A stretch of 64,000 nucleotides of DNA from Microvirga terricola (GCF_011777495.1 NZ_JAATJS010000001.1:744001-808000), one strand, 5' to 3'. Positions 47,976-57,835 are shown, counted from the first letter of the stretch. Made by a program: numbers and translations. Notes: generated by a model not told the origin, from the sequence alone.

Positions 47976-48941
47976 ATGTCCGTTGATGCTGAAGTCATTG
48001 CCGATCGCCGCCGGTTGCGCCGCAAGCTCACCTTCTGGCGGGTTACCGGCCTTCTGGGGCTGATCGCCGCCATCGTTGCGCTCGGTTATCTGGGCGCCAA
48101 CCGGTCGGGCCTCGTGCCCGGGCAGGAGCATGTGGCGCGCATTTCCATCAACGGGTTCATCACCTCGAGCCAGCGCCTCGCCAATCTCATGGACCGGGTT
48201 GGGCGCGCGCCGAACGTCGCGGGGGTGGTGATCTCGGTCAACAGCCCCGGCGGCACCACCACGGGGTCGGAAGAGCTTTTTCGCAACATCCGCCGCTTGG
48301 CGGACAAGAAGCCGGTCGTGACCTTTGTCGAGGGCACGGCGGCCTCGGGCGGCTATATCACCGCCATCGCCAGCGATCACATCGTCGCCCGTGAGACGGC
48401 GATCGTCGGCTCCATCGGCGTGCTGTTCCAATATCCCGACGTGTCCCAGCTCCTCACCAATTGGGGTGTGAAGGTCGAGGCGGTGAAATCCTCGCCGCTC
48501 AAGGCGGAGCCGAGCGGCTTCAATCCTACGAGCCCGGAGGCCCGCGCGGCCCTGCAGGAGGTGGTCAACGACACCTTCGGCTGGTTCAAGGGGCTCGTGC
48601 GCGAGCGGCGGCATCTGACCGATGCCGAGCTCGCCGCCGCTTCCACCGGCCAGGTCTTCAGCGGCCGCCAGGGCGTGCCGCTGAAGCTCGTCGATTCCCT
48701 CGGCACCGAGCGGGATGCCATTGCCTGGCTGGAGCGGGAAAAGGGCGTGCGCAAGAACCTGCCGGTTCAGGACTGGCGGCCGAGCGGCAGCCGGGAGATT
48801 CCCCTCCTGGCGGTTGCGGCCTCGGGGGCCGACCTCGTCGGCCTGACGGGGGTTGCCGAAGCGTTACGTCGCACCTCGGCGGTTGCGGACCAAGCACAAC
48901 TTGACGGTCTGTTGGTCGTCTGGCACCCTTCGGAAAAATAA
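47976..48941 (+). CDS. sppA: Signal peptide peptidase SppA (S49 family)
   Basis: 321 residues from the ATG at 47976; the upstream open frame is an rpsA shadow. An N-terminal membrane anchor ('[20 protein letters not shown]') precedes the S49 domain: '[20 protein letters not shown]', the catalytic serine in '[19 protein letters not shown]', '[15 protein letters not shown]', and the lysine in '[11 protein letters not shown]'. The half-length form forms an octameric dome on the periplasmic face that degrades cleaved signal peptides. It is co-oriented with ihfB 26 bp downstream. Confidence 0.94.
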   Translation: MSVDAEVIADRRRLRRKLTFWRVTGLLGLIAAIVALGYLGANRSGLVPGQEHVARISINGFITSSQRLANLMDRVGRAPNVAGVVISVNSPGGTTTGSEELFRNIRRLADKKPVVTFVEGTAASGGYITAIASDHIVARETAIVGSIGVLFQYPDVSQLLTNWGVKVEAVKSSPLKAEPSGFNPTSPEARAALQEVVNDTFGWFKGLVRERRHLTDAELAAASTGQVFSGRQGVPLKLVDSLGTERDAIAWLEREKGVRKNLPVQDWRPSGSREIPLLAVAASGADLVGLTGVAEALRRTSAVADQAQLDGLLVVWHPSEK

Positions 48942-48967
48942 AGCAGCGTCAAACAGATAACCGTTAC

Positions 48968-49279
48968 ATGATCAAATCAGAACTGGTGCTCAAGATCGCT
49001 GAGCAAAATCCGCATTTGTATCAGCGCGATGTCGAGAACATCGTGAATGCGATTCTCGACACCATCGCCGACGCTCTCGCACGGGGTGACCGGGTGGAAC
49101 TGCGCGGCTTCGGCGCGTTCTCGGTGAAGAAGCGGGATGCCCGCACCGGCCGCAATCCGCGCACTGGCGAGGCCGTTTCCATCTCCGAAAAGGTCGTGCC
49201 CGTCTTCAAGACCGGCAAGGAAATGCGCCAGCGCCTCAACGATTCGCCCAAGCCGCTGAAGGCTGCTGCCGCACGCTAA
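48968..49279 (+). CDS. ihfB: Integration host factor subunit beta
   Basis: 103 residues, opening '[20 protein letters not shown]' with the DNA-intercalating arm '[20 protein letters not shown]', '[20 protein letters not shown]'. This is the IhfB version of the HU/IHF fold. With IhfA it bends DNA sharply at specific sites. It lies in the conserved rpsA-sppA-ihfB-lapA order. The C-terminal tail is basic and slightly longer than in E. coli. Confidence 0.96.
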   Translation: MIKSELVLKIAEQNPHLYQRDVENIVNAILDTIADALARGDRVELRGFGAFSVKKRDARTGRNPRTGEAVSISEKVVPVFKTGKEMRQRLNDSPKPLKAAAAR

Positions 49280-49364
49280 AAGCAAGCAGGGCAGGCTCCG
49301 ACGCGTCGCCTGAGAGGCGAGGAGCCAGCCCGAAAGACACGCCGCAAACCGAAAAGAGGCGCTC

Positions 49365-49709
49365 GTGATCCGCTTTCTCAAGGCGCTCGTTCTTCTCCCC
49401 ATCGCGATTCTCGTCGTGCTGCTCGCGGTCGCGAACCGCAGCCCCGTGACGCTCTCGCTCGATCCGTTCTCGCAGGAAGCGCCGGAATTCGCAGCGCAGG
49501 TGCCGCTGTTCCTGGTGATCTTCGCCGCCGTCGCCGTCGGCGTTCTGATCGGCGGCACGGCGACTTGGATCGCGCAAGGCAAGCACCGCCGCGCGCGCCG
49601 CCAATACAAGCGCGAGGTGTCGCGCCTGCAGGACGAAGCGGGGCACCTGCGCGCGCAGACGCCAATGCTGCCGTCCTCCCTGCCACCGTCGCAGCCGCCG
49701 ACTTTCTAG
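49365..49709 (+). CDS. LapA-domain (DUF1049) inner membrane protein
   Basis: 114 residues from a GTG with AAGAGG upstream. It has two membrane helices ('FLKALVLLPIAILVVLLAVA', 'LFLVIFAAVAVGVLIGGTAT') joined by the DUF1049 motif 'NRSPVTLSLDP'. A basic coiled segment follows ('KHRRARRQYKREVSRLQDEA') and a Pro-rich tail. This is the lipopolysaccharide-assembly protein A/YciS family, which in E. coli works with LapB in controlling LpxC. It follows ihfB in the usual order. Confidence 0.9.
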   Translation: MIRFLKALVLLPIAILVVLLAVANRSPVTLSLDPFSQEAPEFAAQVPLFLVIFAAVAVGVLIGGTATWIAQGKHRRARRQYKREVSRLQDEAGHLRAQTPMLPSSLPPSQPPTF

Positions 49710-49742
49710 CCGTTCAAAATCTCAAAACCGTTACAGAGCACC

Positions 49743-50690
49743 ATGCGCGTCATCACCTCCGCCGAGATCGATCGGGTCCTCACCTTTCCCGCCCTGATCG
49801 ACGCGCTGGCGGAGGCGTTTCGCGGCGACGTCGTGACGCCGGTGCGCCACCATCACGAGATCGAGCGCTCTGGAGCCCACGGCACCCTGCTGCTGATGCC
49901 AGCCTGGACCGGCTCCGCCGCGGCGAATGGCTTTTTGGGCGTGAAGATCGTCACGGTCTTTCCGGATAATGGCGCGAAAAATCTGCCGAGCGTGCTCGGC
50001 ACCTATCTTTTGATGGATGGCGCGACCGGCGCGCCGCTGGCCGGGCTCGACGGTACGCGCCTCACGGTCTGGCGCACGGCAGCAGCCTCGGCGCTGGCGG
50101 GGCGGGCTTTGGCGCGAAAAGATGCACACCGCATGGTGATGGTCGGCGCAGGCGCGCTCGCTCCCTTCCTCATCCGCGCCCATGCGAGCCAGCGTGACTT
50201 GTCCGAAATCGCGCTCTGGAATCATCGCCCCGAGCGGGCCGAGAGTGTGGCGGCAGCCCTGCGCACGGAAGGTTTGCCCGTCACCGCCGTGACCGATCTC
50301 GAAGGAGCGGTACGCCAAGCCGACATCGTCTCCTGCGCGACGCTCTCCAATGATCCCATCGTCAAGGGCGCGTGGCTTAAACCCGGCGCGCATCTCGACC
50401 TTGTCGGCGCGTTCAATCTTGCCATGCGCGAATCCGACGACGTGGCGGTGCAGCGCGCCGAGGTCTATGTCGATACCGACGCGGCGTTGAGCGAGGGCGG
50501 GGACGTGGCGCTGTCGTTGAAGAGCGGCGCGATTGCCCGCAGCCACGTGAAGGGCACCCTGTTCGACCTTTGCCGCAACCCGGTGACGCGCAATGATGAC
50601 GCCATCACCCTGTTCAAGTCCGTCGGCACGGCGCTGGAGGATCTGGCTGCGGCGATGCTGGTCTGGCGTTCGCTGCCGCTGGGGGCGTAG
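49743..50690 (+). CDS. Ornithine cyclodeaminase/mu-crystallin family protein
   Basis: 315 residues of the OCD/mu-crystallin fold: 'LLLMPAWTGSAAANGFLGVK', 'PSVLGTYLLMDGATGAPLAG' and 'TRLTVWRTAAASALAGRALA'. The nucleotide-binding 'MVMVGAGALAPFLIRAHASQ' and 'WNHRPERAESVAAAL' follow, then 'GAHLDLVGAFNLAMRESDDV'. Members are ornithine cyclodeaminases, alanine dehydrogenases or delta-1-pyrroline-2-carboxylate reductases; the last is plausible but undecided. It lies between lapA and trpF, an addition to the otherwise conserved run. A repeat element separates it from trpF. Confidence 0.88.
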   Translation: MRVITSAEIDRVLTFPALIDALAEAFRGDVVTPVRHHHEIERSGAHGTLLLMPAWTGSAAANGFLGVKIVTVFPDNGAKNLPSVLGTYLLMDGATGAPLAGLDGTRLTVWRTAAASALAGRALARKDAHRMVMVGAGALAPFLIRAHASQRDLSEIALWNHRPERAESVAAALRTEGLPVTAVTDLEGAVRQADIVSCATLSNDPIVKGAWLKPGAHLDLVGAFNLAMRESDDVAVQRAEVYVDTDAALSEGGDVALSLKSGAIARSHVKGTLFDLCRNPVTRNDDAITLFKSVGTALEDLAAAMLVWRSLPLGA

Positions 50691-50792
50691 AGCATGATGC
50701 GAAAAAGTGGGTGCCGGTTTTCGCAAAACTCATGCGACAACAAAGAGTTAGAGAAAATTGGTTTTTGATGTTGTCAAAAAGCAATTTGCTCT
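50691..50792. repeat. Bipartite interspersed palindromic repeat, copy 2
   Basis: The same layout as 29537-29635: a first palindrome running from GCATGATGCG to ACTCATGC with a GTGGGTGCCGG core, then a second pairing AGAGAAAATTG with GCAATTTGCTCT. It starts at the stop codon of the OCD-like gene and fills the gap before trpF. Confidence 0.75.
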
Positions 50793-50803
50793 AAGGGTTG
50801 GGT

Positions 50804-51466
50804 ATGGACCACGCCGTCAAAATCTGCGGGCTCTCGACGCCTGAAACCCTTGAGGCCGCGCTTCAGGCGGGGGCCGATTGGGTCGGCTTCGTGCGTTTCG
50901 CCAAAAGCCCGCGCCATGTGGACCTCTCGCTCGGCCAACGGCTCTCGGCCCTGGCGAAGGGCCGGGCGGGGCGGGTCGTGCTGCTGGTCGATGCGGAGGA
51001 TGCGGCAATAGCCGAGGCGGTCACGGCGCTGGACCCTGACCTGCTGCAACTGCATGGCCACGAGACGCCGGAGCGCGTCGCCGCCATCCGCTCAACGTTC
51101 AAAAAACCGGTCATGAAGGCCATCGGCATCGCCGAAGCGGGGGATCTCGCGGCGCTCGATGCCTATTCGGCCATCGCCGACCACCTTTTGTTGGACGCCA
51201 AGCCGCCGAAGACGCCGGAAGCGCTCCCCGGCGGTAACGGGCTTCCCTTCGACTGGCGGCTTCTCACCGGGCTTGACCCCCGCCTCTCCTTCATGTTGTC
51301 AGGAGGGCTCAACCCCGGCAACGTGGCGGAGGCGATCAGGCTGACGAAAGCCCGCGCCGTCGACGTGTCGTCGGGCGTCGAGGTGGCGCCCGGCGTCAAG
51401 GATTCCGGCAAGATCGAGGCCTTCATCAAGGCTGCCCGGGCGGCATATGCTGCGCCGGTATCGTAA
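50804..51466 (+). CDS. trpF: Phosphoribosylanthranilate isomerase
   Basis: 220 residues of the PRAI TIM barrel: 'VKICGLSTPETLEAALQAGA' with the catalytic Cys, 'DWVGFVRFAKSPRHV', 'LLQLHGHETPERVAAIR', 'DHLLLDAKPP' (catalytic Asp) and 'FMLSGGLNPGNVAEAIRL', 'AVDVSSGVEVAPGVKDSGKI'. It performs the third step of tryptophan synthesis from chorismate. The ATG at 50804 has AAGGG six bases upstream; a TTG two codons earlier is in frame. trpB follows after 12 bp. Confidence 0.96.
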   Translation: MDHAVKICGLSTPETLEAALQAGADWVGFVRFAKSPRHVDLSLGQRLSALAKGRAGRVVLLVDAEDAAIAEAVTALDPDLLQLHGHETPERVAAIRSTFKKPVMKAIGIAEAGDLAALDAYSAIADHLLLDAKPPKTPEALPGGNGLPFDWRLLTGLDPRLSFMLSGGLNPGNVAEAIRLTKARAVDVSSGVEVAPGVKDSGKIEAFIKAARAAYAAPVS

Positions 51467-51478
51467 AGGCGAGAAAAC

Positions 51479-52696
51479 GTGTCAGCGAAGGCTCAAACCA
51501 ATTCCTACCGCACCGGCCCCGACGAGCGCGGGCACTTCGGCATGTTCGGCGGACGCTTCGTCGCCGAAACGCTGATGCCGAACATTCTGGAGTTGGAAAA
51601 GGCCTATGAGGAGGCCAAGACCGATCCGTCGTTCAAGGCGGATATGGACTCCTACATGACCCATTACATTGGCCGCCCGAGCCCGCTCTATTTCGCCGAG
51701 CGGATGACCGAGCATCTCGGCGGCGCCAAGGTCTACTTCAAGCGCGAAGAGCTGAACCACACCGGCGCGCATAAAGTGAACAATGTGCTCGGTCAGATCC
51801 TACTCGCCCGCCGCATGGGCAAGAAGCGCATCATCGCGGAAACGGGCGCTGGCCAGCACGGTGTTGCGACGGCGACGCTCTGCGCGCGCTTCGGCCTCGA
51901 GTGCATCGTCTATATGGGCGCGGTGGACGTGGAGCGGCAAAAGCCCAACGTCTTCCGCATGAAGATGCTCGGCGCCGAGGTGGTGCCCGTGCAATCCGGC
52001 ACCAAGACGCTCAAGGACGCCATGAACGAGGCTTTGCGCGACTGGGTCACCAACGTCTCGACCACCTTCTACTGCATCGGCACGGTCGCGGGCCCGCATC
52101 CCTATCCAGCCATGGTGCGCGATTTCCAATGCGTCATCGGCAACGAGACCCGCGAGCAGATGATGCAGGCGGAAGGCCGTCTGCCCGACTCGCTCATCGC
52201 CTGCGTCGGTGGCGGCTCGAATGCGATTGGCCTGTTCCATCCCTTCCTCGACGATCGCGGCATCGAGATCTACGGCGTCGAAGCGGCAGGCCACGGCCTC
52301 GACAAGCTTCATGCGGCGTCGTTGACCGGCGGCCGCCCCGGCGTGCTGCACGGCAACCGCACCTATCTTCTGATGGATTCTGACGGCCAGATTCAGGACG
52401 CCCATTCCATCTCGGCAGGCCTCGACTATCCCGGCATTGGGCCGGAGCACGCTTGGCTGCACGATGTGGGCCGGGTGAACTACATTTCCGCCACCGACCA
52501 GGAGGCGCTGGACGCCTTCCAGCTCTGCTCGAAGCTCGAGGGCATCCTGCCCGCGCTCGAATCGAGCCACGCCATCGCCAAGGTCATCGAACTCGCGCCC
52601 AAGAAGCCGAAGGATCACCTGATGGTGGTGAACATCAGCGGCCGCGGCGACAAGGACATCCCGCAGATCGCGGAGATTCTGGGGGCGAAGATTTGA
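51479..52696 (+). CDS. trpB: Tryptophan synthase beta chain
   Basis: 405 residues starting at a GTG. Motifs: '[20 protein letters not shown]', '[20 protein letters not shown]', PLP lysine in '[20 protein letters not shown]', '[20 protein letters not shown]', '[16 protein letters not shown]' and '[20 protein letters not shown]'. It condenses indole with serine in the alpha2beta2 complex with TrpA. The gene is separated from trpA by a small exported-protein gene that overlaps its stop codon, which is unusual because trpB and trpA are normally adjacent. Confidence 0.97.
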   Translation: MSAKAQTNSYRTGPDERGHFGMFGGRFVAETLMPNILELEKAYEEAKTDPSFKADMDSYMTHYIGRPSPLYFAERMTEHLGGAKVYFKREELNHTGAHKVNNVLGQILLARRMGKKRIIAETGAGQHGVATATLCARFGLECIVYMGAVDVERQKPNVFRMKMLGAEVVPVQSGTKTLKDAMNEALRDWVTNVSTTFYCIGTVAGPHPYPAMVRDFQCVIGNETREQMMQAEGRLPDSLIACVGGGSNAIGLFHPFLDDRGIEIYGVEAAGHGLDKLHAASLTGGRPGVLHGNRTYLLMDSDGQIQDAHSISAGLDYPGIGPEHAWLHDVGRVNYISATDQEALDAFQLCSKLEGILPALESSHAIAKVIELAPKKPKDHLMVVNISGRGDKDIPQIAEILGAKI

Positions 52697-53031
52697 AACC
52701 GGTCCTGATTGCGCTTGGCTTCTGTGTTTTGATGGCAGAAGCGGGTTTTGCCGCCTCGCTGAAGCCTGTCGAATATCGCGGAATGAACATCAAGACGGTC
52801 GTTCAGAGCTCCAATGCCCGGACGTCGACCGTTTTTCTGCTGTTCTTCAACCCCAACGAGAAGCCTGCCGAGGTGCGCAACATCAGTTGCGAGTTTCACC
52901 AGGGCGAGCGCTTGGTGAAGAAGTTTACCATTGCGCGCTTGACCGCGCGGCCCGGCGAGGGGGAATACGAAGCTCCCGAGAAGCTGGACGCTCCGTTCAA
53001 CCGCCCCATTTGCAAAGTTGGCAAGCCGTAA
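52693..53031 (+). CDS. Small exported protein of unknown function encoded between trpB and trpA
   Basis: 112 residues from a TTG at 52693 that overlaps the trpB stop (TTGA), indicating translational coupling. The N-terminus '[20 protein letters not shown]' is a good signal peptide with cleavage after AGFAA. The mature part ('[20 protein letters not shown]', '[20 protein letters not shown]') has two cysteines, at 'ISCEFHQGE' and 'PICKVGKP', which could form a disulfide in the periplasm. Its stop overlaps the trpA start (TAATG). No family is recognised; the fold looks beta-rich. Its tight packing implies co-expression with tryptophan synthase. Confidence 0.7.
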   Translation: MKPVLIALGFCVLMAEAGFAASLKPVEYRGMNIKTVVQSSNARTSTVFLLFFNPNEKPAEVRNISCEFHQGERLVKKFTIARLTARPGEGEYEAPEKLDAPFNRPICKVGKP

Positions 53032-53870
53032 TGACCTCGCGCATCGAAGCCCGTTTTGAAAAATGCCGCGCGGAAGGCCGCGCCGCGCTCGTCACTTATG
53101 TCATGGCCGGCGATCCCGACCTCGAAACCTCGTTCGAGATTATGCGGAGCCTGCCCAAGGCAGGCGCCGACATCGTCGAGTTCGGCATGCCGTTCACCGA
53201 TCCGATGGCGGACGGCCCGGCGATCCAGGCGGCGGGCCTGCGCTCGCTGAAGGGCGGCCAGAACACGGTGAAAACCCTCGATCTGGTGCGCCGCTTCCGC
53301 AAGGAGGATGGTGAGACGCCGATCATTCTCATGGGCTATTTCAACCCCATCTACGTCTATGGCGTGGAGCGCTTCCTCACCGATGCCAAGGAAGCGGGCG
53401 TCGACGGCCTGATCGTGGTCGATCTGCCGCCGGAGGAAGACGACGAGCTGTGCCTACCGGCCCTGAAAGCGGGGCTCGCCTTCATCCGGTTGGCCACTCC
53501 GACGACGGACGACAAGCGGCTTCCGGCGGTGCTCGCCAACACGGCCGGGTTCGTTTATTACGTTTCCATCACCGGCATCACCGGCGCGGCGACCCCCGAT
53601 TTCGGTCAGGTCTCCACGGCGGTGGAGCGCATCAAGCGGCACACGCCGTTGCCCGTCGTGGTCGGCTTCGGCGTCAAGAACGGCGCGCACGCGGCGGCCA
53701 TCGCCAAGGGCGCGGACGGGGTCGTGGTCGGCTCGGCGCTGATCAACGCCCTGAAGGGCACGCTCGACAGCGACGAGCGCGCCACCTCGCGCACGGTCGA
53801 GGCCGTCACCACCTTGGTGAAGGACTTGAGTGAGGGTGTGCGGTCCGTGTCGAAGCGGGCGGCGGCTTGA
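53031..53870 (+). CDS. trpA: Tryptophan synthase alpha chain
   Basis: 279 residues from the ATG at 53031. Motifs: '[20 protein letters not shown]', the catalytic-Glu region '[20 protein letters not shown]', '[20 protein letters not shown]', catalytic Asp in '[14 protein letters not shown]', and the loop '[15 protein letters not shown]'. It releases indole from indole-3-glycerol phosphate and channels it to TrpB. The upstream frame is a shadow of the small exported-protein gene. A pair of REP-like palindromes separates it from accD. Confidence 0.97.
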   Translation: MTSRIEARFEKCRAEGRAALVTYVMAGDPDLETSFEIMRSLPKAGADIVEFGMPFTDPMADGPAIQAAGLRSLKGGQNTVKTLDLVRRFRKEDGETPIILMGYFNPIYVYGVERFLTDAKEAGVDGLIVVDLPPEEDDELCLPALKAGLAFIRLATPTTDDKRLPAVLANTAGFVYYVSITGITGAATPDFGQVSTAVERIKRHTPLPVVVGFGVKNGAHAAAIAKGADGVVVGSALINALKGTLDSDERATSRTVEAVTTLVKDLSEGVRSVSKRAAA

Positions 53871-53887
53871 AGAATTTTTGACACATC

Positions 53888-53982
53888 ATGCCCGGACTTG
53901 ATCCGGGCATCCACGCCTTGAACCGCGTGGGACGACGTGGATGGCCGGTCTGATCCCCGGATCAAGTCCGGGGACGGCCATG
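53888..53982. repeat. Pair of REP-like palindromes between trpA and accD
   Basis: The first hairpin (53888-53910) pairs ATGCCCGGA with TCCGGGCAT around CTTGA. The second (53941-53982) is nested: ATGGCCG...CGGCCAT outside CCCCGGA...TCCGGGG. The loop CTTGA of the first appears reversed (TCAAG) in the second, so the two are inverted relatives. Both belong to the family seen at 21900, 36517 and 56231. Confidence 0.8.
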
Positions 53983-53999
53983 ACGAAAGGTAGAGTGAC

Positions 54000-54860
54000 A
54001 TGAACTGGATTTCTGAAGTCGTCCGCCCGAAGATCAAGACGCTCTTCAAGCGCGAGACGCCGGACAATCTCTGGATCAAATGCCCGGAAACCGGACAGGT
54101 CGTCTTTCACAAGGATGTGGAAGCGAACCAGTGGGTCATTCCCGGCTCCAACCACCACATGCGCATTTCCGCCACCCAGCGCCTCGGCCTGATGTTCGAT
54201 GGCGGCACCTGGCTCGATGTGGCTCTGCCGGAAGCCGCCATCGACCCGCTGAAGTTCCGTGACGAGAAGCGCTATGTCGACCGTCTCAAGGACGCCCGCG
54301 CCAAGACTGGCCAGCAGGATGCGTTCAAAGTCGGCTATGGCCGCGTGGAAAACCTGCCCATGACCATCGCGGTGCAGGATTTCGGCTTCATGGGCGGTTC
54401 GCTCGGCATGGCCGCGGGCGAGGCGGTCGTGAAGGGTGCTGAAACCGCGCTCGAGAAGAAGACACCTTACGTGCTCTTCGCTGCATCCGGCGGCGCGCGC
54501 ATGCAGGAGGGGATTCTCTCGCTGATGCAGCTGCCGCGTACCACCGTCGCCGTACGCCGCCTGCGTGAGGCGAAACTGCCCTACATCGTCGTGCTCACCA
54601 ACCCGACCACGGGCGGCGTCACCGCGTCTTACGCGATGCTCGGCGACGTGCATCTGGCCGAGCCCGGCGCACTCATCGGCTTTGCCGGTCCTCGCGTGAT
54701 CGAGCAGACCATCCGCGAAAAGCTGCCCGAGGGCTTCCAGCGTTCGGAATACCTGAAGGATCACGGCATGGTGGACATGGTCGTGCACCGTCACGACATG
54801 AAGGCCACCGTCGCCCGCCTCGCGCGCCTTCTCACCAAGACCCCGGCGGTCGCGGCCTAA
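54000..54860 (+). CDS. accD: Acetyl-CoA carboxylase carboxyltransferase subunit beta
   Basis: 286 residues. The crotonase-like core shows '[20 protein letters not shown]', '[20 protein letters not shown]', '[20 protein letters not shown]' and '[20 protein letters not shown]'. With AccA it transfers carboxyl from biotin to acetyl-CoA. The N-terminal zinc ribbon is degenerate: '[20 protein letters not shown]' keeps one cysteine and the second pair is replaced ('[12 protein letters not shown]'). I believe this is shared by rhizobial AccD proteins. accD-folC linkage downstream of trp genes is conserved. Confidence 0.95.
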   Translation: MNWISEVVRPKIKTLFKRETPDNLWIKCPETGQVVFHKDVEANQWVIPGSNHHMRISATQRLGLMFDGGTWLDVALPEAAIDPLKFRDEKRYVDRLKDARAKTGQQDAFKVGYGRVENLPMTIAVQDFGFMGGSLGMAAGEAVVKGAETALEKKTPYVLFAASGGARMQEGILSLMQLPRTTVAVRRLREAKLPYIVVLTNPTTGGVTASYAMLGDVHLAEPGALIGFAGPRVIEQTIREKLPEGFQRSEYLKDHGMVDMVVHRHDMKATVARLARLLTKTPAVAA

Positions 54861-54876
54861 AGTCGAGGGCGGGGCG

Positions 54877-56202
54877 ATGGATTCCTCCGATGCGCTGATT
54901 GCGCGCTTTCTCGCCCTGCACCCGAAGGCAATCGACCTGTCGCTCGGGCGCATCCAGCGTTTGCTCGCTGAGCTCGGTCATCCCGAACGCCGCCTGCCGC
55001 CGACGATCCACGTGGCGGGCACCAACGGCAAGGGCTCGACCATTGCCTTCATGCGCGCAATTCTGGAAAGCGCCGGGCTCAGCGTTCACGTTTACACTTC
55101 GCCGCATCTCGTGCGCTTTCACGAGCGCATCCGGCTCGGCCGCATCGGCGGCGGGCAGTATGTGAGCGAGGAGCGGCTGGTTGAGGCCTTCCGCCGCTGC
55201 GAAGCAGTGAATGCCGGTCAGCAGATCACCATGTTCGAGATCACCACGGCTGCCGCGATTCTGCTGTTCGCGGAGGAGCCGGCGGATGTGTTGCTGCTCG
55301 AAGTAGGTCTCGGCGGCCGGTTCGACACGACCAACGTCGTCGACCGTCCCGCTGCCGCTGTAGTCACGTCCATTGGGCAGGATCATGCGGAGTTTCTCGG
55401 CACGTCGTTGAATGGCATCGCGCGCGAAAAGGCCGGTATCTTCAAGCGTGGTTGCCCGGCCGTCATCGCATTGCAGGATTACCGCGAGGCGGATGAAGCC
55501 CTGCGCGACGAGGCCGAGCGCGTCGGCGCGACGCCGATCCTCATCGGCGGCCAGGATTATTCGGTGCATGAGGAAGGCGGGCGCCTCGTCTATCAGGACG
55601 AGAAAGGCCTGCTTGATCTGCCGCTGCCAAAGCTCATCGGCCGCCATCAGTTCATCAATGCGGGCACGGCGATTGCGGCGTTACGCGCGGCAGGGTTCGA
55701 CACGTTCGAGACTGCGGCCTTCGAGAAGGGTTTGACTCGCGCCGAATGGCCGGGCCGCCTGCAGCGCCTCACCAAGGGCCGTCTGCCGGAGATCGCACCG
55801 GAAGGCTGCGAGCTCTGGCTCGACGGCGGCCACAACCCCGATGGCGGCCGCGTCCTCGCCGCCGCCATGGCGGACCAGAGCGAGCGCAACGACGCGCCGC
55901 TCGTCATCATCGCCGGGATGCTCGGCACGAAGGATTCGGAAGCCTTCTTCAAAAACTTTTTGGGCCTCGCGCGCGAGGTGATCGCGGTGCCCATCGCGGG
56001 CCAGATCGCGGCGCGTCCGGCGGAGGAGGTGGCGGCCATCGCGCATAGCGTCGGCCTTACCACCTCGATCCAGCCCAGCGTCGAATCGGCCCTCGCCTCG
56101 CTCCACAACTACGTCTGGGAGCACCCGCCGCGCGTGCTCATTTGCGGCTCGCTTTATCTCGCGGGTGAGGTACTGGCGGCGAACGGGACGTTGCCGCAAT
56201 AG
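54877..56202 (+). CDS. folC: Bifunctional folylpolyglutamate synthase/dihydrofolate synthase
   Basis: 441 residues of the Mur-ligase-like family: P-loop 'IHVAGTNGKGSTIAFMRAIL', 'VYTSPHLVRFHERIRLG', 'MFEITTAAAILLFAEEPADV', 'LLEVGLGGRFDTTNVVDRPA', 'SIGQDHAEFLGTSLNGIARE' and the C-terminal 'LWLDGGHNPDGGRVLAAAM'. It adds glutamate to dihydropteroate and to folates. It begins 16 bp after accD and is last in the run. A REP-like palindrome follows. Confidence 0.95.
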   Translation: MDSSDALIARFLALHPKAIDLSLGRIQRLLAELGHPERRLPPTIHVAGTNGKGSTIAFMRAILESAGLSVHVYTSPHLVRFHERIRLGRIGGGQYVSEERLVEAFRRCEAVNAGQQITMFEITTAAAILLFAEEPADVLLLEVGLGGRFDTTNVVDRPAAAVVTSIGQDHAEFLGTSLNGIAREKAGIFKRGCPAVIALQDYREADEALRDEAERVGATPILIGGQDYSVHEEGGRLVYQDEKGLLDLPLPKLIGRHQFINAGTAIAALRAAGFDTFETAAFEKGLTRAEWPGRLQRLTKGRLPEIAPEGCELWLDGGHNPDGGRVLAAAMADQSERNDAPLVIIAGMLGTKDSEAFFKNFLGLAREVIAVPIAGQIAARPAEEVAAIAHSVGLTTSIQPSVESALASLHNYVWEHPPRVLICGSLYLAGEVLAANGTLPQ

Positions 56203-56230
56203 GTGGCCCGAATGACGAAGGTTGCGCTGT

Positions 56231-56254
56231 CATGGCCGGGTTTTCACCCGGCCA
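56231..56254. repeat. REP-like palindrome between folC and katA
   Basis: The arms TGGCCGGG and CCCGGCCA enclose TTTTCA. It lies between the converging folC and katA ends and may also act as a bidirectional transcription barrier, though no T-run follows. Confidence 0.65.
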
Positions 56255-56289
56255 CTTCAATTGCGGACTCTCAACGCTTTTGCCGGGTC

Positions 56290-57756
56290 CTATTCAGCTG
56301 CTTCGCTTAACGCCTCCACCTCGACGCCCATGCGCTTCGCGACGCCCAGGCCATAGGCCTTGTCAGCGCGGTAGAAGTGGACGATCTGGCGCTTCACGAT
56401 CTCCACCGGTACGCCCTGCATCGCCTCGGCGAGGTTGTCCATCAGACGGCCCTGTTGTTCCGCCGTCATGAGGCGAAAGAGATTGCCGGGCTGTTTGTAG
56501 TCGTCGTTGCCGACGCGATGGTCGTAGCGCGCTGCATCGCCGGAGATTGCCAGCGGCGGTTCGGCGAAGCGATCCTCCTGCACCGGACCATTGAAGGAGT
56601 TCGGCTCGTAATAGGCATCACCCCGGGTCGGAATGTCGGACAGCATTGCGCCATCGGCGTGATAGTGATGGACCGGGCAGCGCGGGCGGTTGACGGGCAG
56701 CGCCTCGTAATGCGTGCCGACGCGATAGCGATGCGCATCCGCATAAGCGAAGATGCGGCCCTGCAGCATCTTGTCCGGTGAGAAGCCGATGCCTGGCACA
56801 ATGTTCGAGGGCGAGAAGGAGGATTGCTCCACTTCCGCGAAATAATGCGCGGCGTTGCGGTTCAATTCCAGAATACCGACCTCGATCAGCGGATAATCGC
56901 CGTGCGGCCACACCTTGGTGATGTCGAACGGATTGTAGGGCGTCTTGCCTGCGTCCGATTCCGGCATGATTTGCACGCAGAATTTCCAGCGCGGGAAATC
57001 ACCTTTCTCGATCGCTTCATAGAGATCGCGCTGCGCGCTCTCGCGGTCCTTCGCGACGACAGTTTCACCCTCGCGGTTGGTCCAGGTCTTGATGCCCTGC
57101 ATCGATTTGAAGTGGAACTTCACCCAGTGCCGCTCGCCCTTTTCGTTGATGAACGAATAGGTTTGCGAGCCATAGCCGTTCATGAAGCGATAGCCCTGCG
57201 GCAGGCCGCGATCCGAGAAGAGAATCGTGACCTGATGCAGGCTTTCCGGGCTCAGCGACCAGAAATCCCACATCGCCGTCGCAGATCGCAGGTTGGTCGA
57301 AGGGTGACGCTTCTGCGTGCGGATGAAATCGGGGAACTTCACCGGATCACGCACGAAGAACACCGGCGTGTTGTTACCCACGAGGTCCCAGTTGCCATCT
57401 TCCGTATAGACCTTCAGCGCGAAGCCGCGCACGTCGCGCTCCGCATCCGCCGCGCCGCGTTCGCCCGCAACGGTGGAGAAACGCAGGAAGACTTCGGTTG
57501 CCTTGCCGATTTCGGAAAAAACCTTCGCCTTGGAATAGCGCGAGATGTCGTTGGTGATGGTAAGCGTGCCGTAAGCCGCCGAGCCTTTCGCATGAACGAC
57601 GCGCTCCGGAATCCGCTCGCGGTTCTGGTGCGCGAGCTTTTCGACGAGCTGATAATCCTGCAGGAGAAGCGGGCCGCGCGGGCCAATTGAAACACTGTTC
57701 TGATTGTCCGGAACCGGCGCGCCGGCCGTGGTGGTCATCGTGGGGCGTTTGGTCAT
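56290..57756 (-). CDS. katA: Catalase (monofunctional heme catalase, small-subunit clade)
   Basis: 488 residues of the heme catalase family. The active-site His is in '[18 protein letters not shown]', the Asn region is '[20 protein letters not shown]', and the heme-ligand Tyr is in '[20 protein letters not shown]'; '[17 protein letters not shown]' is also present. The length fits a clade 3, NADPH-binding, tetrameric enzyme that converts hydrogen peroxide to water and oxygen. GGAGAGGA lies ahead of the ATG. It diverges from oxyR, whose palindromic operator lies between them, indicating peroxide induction. Confidence 0.96.
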   Translation of the reverse strand: MTKRPTMTTTAGAPVPDNQNSVSIGPRGPLLLQDYQLVEKLAHQNRERIPERVVHAKGSAAYGTLTITNDISRYSKAKVFSEIGKATEVFLRFSTVAGERGAADAERDVRGFALKVYTEDGNWDLVGNNTPVFFVRDPVKFPDFIRTQKRHPSTNLRSATAMWDFWSLSPESLHQVTILFSDRGLPQGYRFMNGYGSQTYSFINEKGERHWVKFHFKSMQGIKTWTNREGETVVAKDRESAQRDLYEAIEKGDFPRWKFCVQIMPESDAGKTPYNPFDITKVWPHGDYPLIEVGILELNRNAAHYFAEVEQSSFSPSNIVPGIGFSPDKMLQGRIFAYADAHRYRVGTHYEALPVNRPRCPVHHYHADGAMLSDIPTRGDAYYEPNSFNGPVQEDRFAEPPLAISGDAARYDHRVGNDDYKQPGNLFRLMTAEQQGRLMDNLAEAMQGVPVEIVKRQIVHFYRADKAYGLGVAKRMGVEVEALSEAAE

Positions 57757-57835
57757 CGTCCTCTCCCAAAAATATTAGCTCGGGCAGGATGACCTTTGCT
57801 GCCGATCAGGTCCAATCGCATTGCTTATGCTCCGC

